This document shows positions 60,548 to 64,000 of a stretch of DNA of 64,000 bases, piece after piece. The position numbers and the translations under genes are program-made. The number at the start of each line of letters is the position of its first letter. Position 1 is the stretch's first letter. Source of the stretch: an uncultured Robinsoniella sp. (GTDB taxonomy: Bacteria > Bacillota > Clostridia > Lachnospirales > Lachnospiraceae); the NCBI GenBank assembly GCA_900540475.1, contig UQGG01000034.1:21070-85069 (forward strand). The letters are read 5' to 3'. Under the pieces are notes generated by a model. The model searched no databases, was not told where the DNA came from, and saw only the letters and a list, made by a program, of their open reading frames with translations.

Positions 60548-60553
60548 TATAAT
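60548..60553 (+). promoter_or_regulatory. -10 element of the ABC exporter operon
   Basis: TATAAT 31 bp before the start codon. There is no good -35 at 16-18 bp (the bases are TTCTTC), which suggests an activator-dependent promoter. The TTGACA at 60511 is too far. Confidence 0.5.
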
Positions 60554-60584
60554 GGTATTATCAAATAGACGGAGGGTGCATAGG

Positions 60585-61526
60585 ATGAGCGAAACCATTG
60601 TGAAAATAGAAAATCTTGTGAAACGATACAAAGAACTGGTGGCATTGGACCACTTCAACCTGGATATTAAAAGAGGAGAGATTTTTGGTTTGCTGGGACC
60701 AAACGGGTCCGGTAAGACAACGGCAATCAGCTGCCTGTTGTCTCTGCTTTCCTACGACAAGGGCAAAATAGAAGTATTTGGAAAGACAATGCATCCGGAC
60801 AGCTATGACAGCAAGCGGAAGATAGGTGTTATTATGCAGAATGTAGCTGTTTTTGAAGAGTTGACGGTATATGAAAATCTGGATTACTTTTGCGGGCTGT
60901 ATGTGAACGATAAACAGAAACGGCGGGGACTGGTAGAGGAGGCAATTGATTTTGTTGGACTTCAGGATTTCAAAAAGTTCTATCCCAGAAAATTGTCCGG
61001 AGGTCTTTTGAGAAGGTTAAACATTGGATGCGGAATTGCACATAAGCCGGAGCTGATCATCATGGATGAACCTACAGTGGCAGTGGACCCGCAAAGCCGG
61101 AATCACATTTTAAAAGGAATCCAGAAACTCAATGAAGAGGGGGCAACGATTATTTATACCTCTCATTATATGGAGGAAGTGGAACAGATTTGTACCAGAG
61201 TTGCCATTATGGATAATGGGCAGAATCTGGCAATTGGGACGACGGAAGAACTAAAAAACATGATCAAAGTGGGTGAAACGATTCGAATCGAAATACTGGG
61301 CCTGGAAAGCAGCATCTTATTGAAAATCAAAGAGCTTCCCCATGTCTACGCTGTGTCATATGAAGAAAACGTACTAAAAATCAAATGCAGCAGTGCAAAC
61401 CACAATCTGGTAAGAATTTTGAATTTTCTTCAGGAGCAGGAAATTTCTTTTGGCAGGGTTTTCTCAGAAATGCCGACTTTAAACGATGTATTTTTAGAGA
61501 TAACAGGCAAAGAGCTGAGAGATTAG
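60585..61526 (+). CDS. ABC transporter ATP-binding protein
   Basis: 313 residues from ATG 60585 after GGAGGGT. Walker A G-P-N-G-S-G-K-T-T near 38-46, signature L-S-G-G-L-L-R-R near 139-146, Walker B L-I-I-M-D-E-P near 158-164, switch T-S-H-Y near 195. The C-terminal 85 residues form a small extra domain as in CcmA/DrrA-type exporters. Forms an operon with two permease genes; facing the two-component system suggests control by it. Confidence 0.93.
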   Translation: MSETIVKIENLVKRYKELVALDHFNLDIKRGEIFGLLGPNGSGKTTAISCLLSLLSYDKGKIEVFGKTMHPDSYDSKRKIGVIMQNVAVFEELTVYENLDYFCGLYVNDKQKRRGLVEEAIDFVGLQDFKKFYPRKLSGGLLRRLNIGCGIAHKPELIIMDEPTVAVDPQSRNHILKGIQKLNEEGATIIYTSHYMEEVEQICTRVAIMDNGQNLAIGTTEELKNMIKVGETIRIEILGLESSILLKIKELPHVYAVSYEENVLKIKCSSANHNLVRILNFLQEQEISFGRVFSEMPTLNDVFLEITGKELRD

Positions 61527-61535
61527 GAGGGGACT

Positions 61536-62669
61536 ATGTTTTTTCATATTTATAAATACCGTTTAAAAGGGCTGGTTCGAAACTGGCAGGGACTGTTTTG
61601 GACATTGGCTTTCCCAATGATACTTGGAACACTTTTTTTCGTGACTTTTGGAAATTTTATGGACAGGGAAGAAAAGCTGGAGGCAATTCCGGCAGCGGCA
61701 GTGATGGAAACCCAGGACAGCTATTTTAAAGAGCTGCTGGACGAATTATCAAAACCGGGAAGCAACCAGATTATGAATATTCAGTATACGGATAGGGATA
61801 ACGCAGGGAAGCTCTTAAGTGACGGGAAAATCGACGGGATCTTTTATGTGTCCGATACGGTGGAATTGATGGTAAAAAAGACCGGAATAAATCAAAGTAT
61901 CTTAAGCTCTATTCTGGACAGCTATCTCCAGGTTGAAAATATGATTCAAAAATCCATGAAGGAGAATCCGGCGTCTGCTCAGCTGATCCTAAAAAGCCTG
62001 AATGAAGATGTAACATTAAATAAAGAAATAACGTTAAGCAACGGTAACCTGGATTCCATGATGCAGTATTTCTATGCGCTTCTTGCCATGGCAAGCTTGT
62101 ACGGATGTTTTCTGGGCTTATACAATGCGGGATATATTCAGGCAAACCTTACCACGCTGGCTGCCAGAAAAATGACATCTCCTGTTCACCGCATGACGAT
62201 GATTATGGGTGATTTTGCAGCGGCAGTGACGGTTCATTTTTGTTCATTGCTGATTTTAATGGGCTATCTGCGGTTTGTACTGGGGGTAGACTTTGGCAAT
62301 AAAATACTGCCAATTCTGCTTTTAACTTTGATCGGCACTTTACTTGGCGTATCTATGGGATTTTTTGCAGGCTGCGTGGGAAGAACATCCCTGAGCATCA
62401 AAACGGGTATCATGATAGCGGTCAACATGCTCTTATGCTTTTTCAGCGGTTTATTTATAAACACCATAAAAAATGATGTGGAACAGGTCTTCCCCATTTT
62501 AAACCGCATTAATCCAGCTGTGGTGCTCTCAGATGCATTTTATGCACTTGATATTTACGATAGTTACGACCGCTATTTTAAAAATATCATTATTTTATTG
62601 GTTTTTGCAGCTGCATTCTGCATAGGGGGATTTTTGCTGGCGAGGAGGAAGAAATATGCAAGTCTTTAA
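61536..62669 (+). CDS. ABC-2 type permease
   Basis: 377 residues. One N-terminal helix (about 19-38), a large outside loop of about 150 residues, then five helices in the second half, the layout of ABC2_membrane_3 (YhgE/DrrB-like) permeases. AGGAGGGG before ATG 61536. Its end overlaps the next gene by 14 bases. Paired with the next permease, which has the same topology, to form a heterodimer. Confidence 0.9.
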   Translation: MFFHIYKYRLKGLVRNWQGLFWTLAFPMILGTLFFVTFGNFMDREEKLEAIPAAAVMETQDSYFKELLDELSKPGSNQIMNIQYTDRDNAGKLLSDGKIDGIFYVSDTVELMVKKTGINQSILSSILDSYLQVENMIQKSMKENPASAQLILKSLNEDVTLNKEITLSNGNLDSMMQYFYALLAMASLYGCFLGLYNAGYIQANLTTLAARKMTSPVHRMTMIMGDFAAAVTVHFCSLLILMGYLRFVLGVDFGNKILPILLLTLIGTLLGVSMGFFAGCVGRTSLSIKTGIMIAVNMLLCFFSGLFINTIKNDVEQVFPILNRINPAVVLSDAFYALDIYDSYDRYFKNIIILLVFAAAFCIGGFLLARRKKYASL

Positions 62670-63807
62670 TTGTTTTTATAAAATAATCAAAAAAAACATC
62701 GGAGGATTATTGCTTTATTTTGGGATTTTTATAGGTCTTGCGATCTTAATGTCCAATATAACTTCCGGTACCGAGATGAGTAGTTTTCAGGAAACGAAGA
62801 TTCAGATGGCGGTCATTGACCGTGACAACAGTGAACTCAGCAAGGCGCTGAAGGAGTATATGGGCGCCAGGCAGAATCTGGTTGCAATGGATGATGATAA
62901 GGAGAAAATGCAGGACAATTTATTTGCCAGAAAAGTAGAATATATTCTGATTATTCCCCCACATTTTGAGGAGAAATTAAAAAGCGGGGAAGAGGTTTAT
63001 ACGGAGAATATAAAAGTTCCTGGTTCCTATACGGGATATTTTGCAGACAGTCAGGTAAGCCAATACTTGAAATCTTTGAAAACATACATTGCGGCAGGAT
63101 ATTCGGTAACAGACGCAGCGGAAAATGTGAAAGAAGATCTGGACATCAAAGGTCAGGTTACGCTCCAGGGGGATTCCGTTAAGGCAAATATGCCTTCTAT
63201 ATATTATTATCTGCGGTATATTCCATATGCACTGATGGCAGTGCTGATCTATGGAATCAGTCCGGCGCTGCGTGCTTTTCAAAACCGAGATCTGAAAAAA
63301 AGGAATGAATGCGGTGCCATGACCCTGAATCAGAGAAATAAGCAGATTATGACAGCATGTGTGGCATTTTCCGCCATTGTATGGGGTGTATTTATGATCG
63401 CGGCAGTCGTGCTTTACCCGAAGGAGTTGTTGGATGGGAACATAAAATACGGGATTTTAAATACGATCGCATTTCTGCTGGTTGCGGCATCAATCGCATT
63501 TATGGTGGGAATGCTGGTGAGAAGCGACAATGCCCTTACGGCGCTGGTAAATATAATCAGCCTTGGCTTTTGTTTTATGGGCGGTGTGTTTGTTCCCCAG
63601 GAGGTTATGAGTGAAAAAGTGCTGGCATTCTGTAAGTTCGTCCCATCTTTCTGGTATGTCAGGGTGAATGACCTGCTGGGAGAATCCATCGGCATTACAG
63701 ACCAGATGAGAACGGATGTGTGGCTGGGCATACTGGTGCAGGTAGGATTCGCTGCGGTGATTTTTGCATTTACTTTGGTGCTGATTAAAAAAATGCGTGA
63801 GTGTTAG
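62656..63807 (+). CDS. ABC-2 type permease
   Basis: 383 residues with the same topology as its neighbour: helix near 15-33, outside domain of about 160 residues, then five helices. G-G-V-F-V-P-Q-E-V near 312 is a common ABC2_membrane_3 stretch. GAGGAGGAAG before ATG 62656, inside the preceding gene. Related BceB-free exporters move antimicrobial peptides or lipids; the substrate is not known. Confidence 0.9.
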   Translation: MQVFNCFYKIIKKNIGGLLLYFGIFIGLAILMSNITSGTEMSSFQETKIQMAVIDRDNSELSKALKEYMGARQNLVAMDDDKEKMQDNLFARKVEYILIIPPHFEEKLKSGEEVYTENIKVPGSYTGYFADSQVSQYLKSLKTYIAAGYSVTDAAENVKEDLDIKGQVTLQGDSVKANMPSIYYYLRYIPYALMAVLIYGISPALRAFQNRDLKKRNECGAMTLNQRNKQIMTACVAFSAIVWGVFMIAAVVLYPKELLDGNIKYGILNTIAFLLVAASIAFMVGMLVRSDNALTALVNIISLGFCFMGGVFVPQEVMSEKVLAFCKFVPSFWYVRVNDLLGESIGITDQMRTDVWLGILVQVGFAAVIFAFTLVLIKKMREC

Positions 63808-64000
63808 TGGTGCGGGTTACGAATAAATTGGGGTTTTGCTGATTAAGGACGCTTTGTGTATGATAGGTAGTGTACAGAAAGATGGGCGTGGGAAACTGGT
63901 ATGGACTCCGTCAGCTGGCCGCAGAACTGGTATTTTCTAACCTTTCCGAAGCGCTTTTTGGCGGCACGCGGGCATTCGCTCCGAAATCCTGATGCATTTC
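63808..64000. other. No clear gene at the right edge; GC-richer segment
   Basis: Nothing credible is coded here. On the minus strand a frame reads inward from the edge and ends at a TGA in 63931-63933 after residues including F-G-A-N-A-R-V-P-P-K-S. It could be the end of a gene or a decayed repeat. The segment from about 63900 is GC-richer than its surroundings. Confidence 0.3.

Noticed and set aside
60511..60553. TTGACA at 60511 with TATAAT at 60548 as a promoter
   Set aside because: The 31-bp spacing is far outside the working range.
1..64000. Prophage, integrative element or toxin-antitoxin system
   Set aside because: No integrase other than XerD, no phage structural or conjugation genes, no IS transposase and no paired toxin-antitoxin genes were seen.

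Overview
The window looks like chromosomal DNA from a low-to-mid GC, spore-forming anaerobic Firmicute, most likely a Lachnospiraceae (Clostridium cluster XIVa) member. The reasons are: Firmicute-type promoters and strong AGGAGG ribosome binding sites, spoIIM beside xerD, a tyrosyl T-box, RNase Y, scpAB, a LexA box of the Gram-positive type before recA, an rnfCDGEAB ion-pumping operon, a sodium-pump biotin decarboxylase operon, and IspH overlapping ribosomal protein S1. I cannot name the genus. Nearly all of the window is ordinary core and metabolic genes; I see no prophage, integrative element, IS element or CRISPR array.

Layout. 1-9.9 kb: end of a D,D-carboxypeptidase, recA (LexA box), recX, tRNA-Gly(CCC), rny, an orphan LytS/YesM-like sensor kinase, a small coiled-coil protein, a 0.63-kb array of about ten 62-bp degenerate tandem repeats, a protein of unknown function, spoIIM and xerD. 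9.9-16.4 kb: aroF-type DAHP synthase on the minus strand, a siroheme-synthase-like dehydrogenase, a membrane-anchored MutS-like ATPase, rnhA, and a secreted DUF5722-like putative glycosidase with a Big_2 domain. 16.4-23.7 kb: T-box/tyrS, a 42-residue membrane protein, alaS, rpsU, cls and a PF06541 membrane protein. 23.9-32 kb: two S11 carboxypeptidases, a metallophosphoesterase, scpA, scpB, a zinc-dependent phospholipase C-like protein and topB. 32-37.4 kb: a five-gene operon encoding two carboxyltransferases of different specificity, a biotin carrier, OadG and OadB. 37.5-44.3 kb: an AAA-ATPase/PD-(D/E)XK protein, an RpiR-like protein that lacks its DNA-binding domain, a BaiN-like flavoprotein, cmk, ispH and rpsA. 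44.5-51.8 kb: a YprB-like exonuclease (minus), a second PF06541 protein, and rnfCDGEAB. 51.9-64 kb: an AraC regulator, a secreted protein made only of cell-wall-binding repeats, rhaA, a GntR-controlled ABC exporter, then apbE and a NarL-type two-component system facing a three-gene ABC-2 exporter operon.

How parts may work together. The Rnf complex and the biotin-dependent OadB/OadG pump both couple redox or decarboxylation chemistry to ion gradients across the membrane. ApbE is the enzyme that would attach FMN to RnfG and RnfD. Three penicillin-binding carboxypeptidases, an exporter under two-component control and the GntR/ABC module suggest attention to the cell envelope.

The least explained material is non-coding. 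One dispersed repeat family (four copies) carries two small stem-loops and ends in the ribosome binding site of the next gene. Two of its copies flank the headless RpiR gene. A second dispersed family has stems of the GAGCGTG type. There is also the 62-bp tandem array, and a 3 x 20-bp tandem repeat held in the loop of a terminator-like stem.
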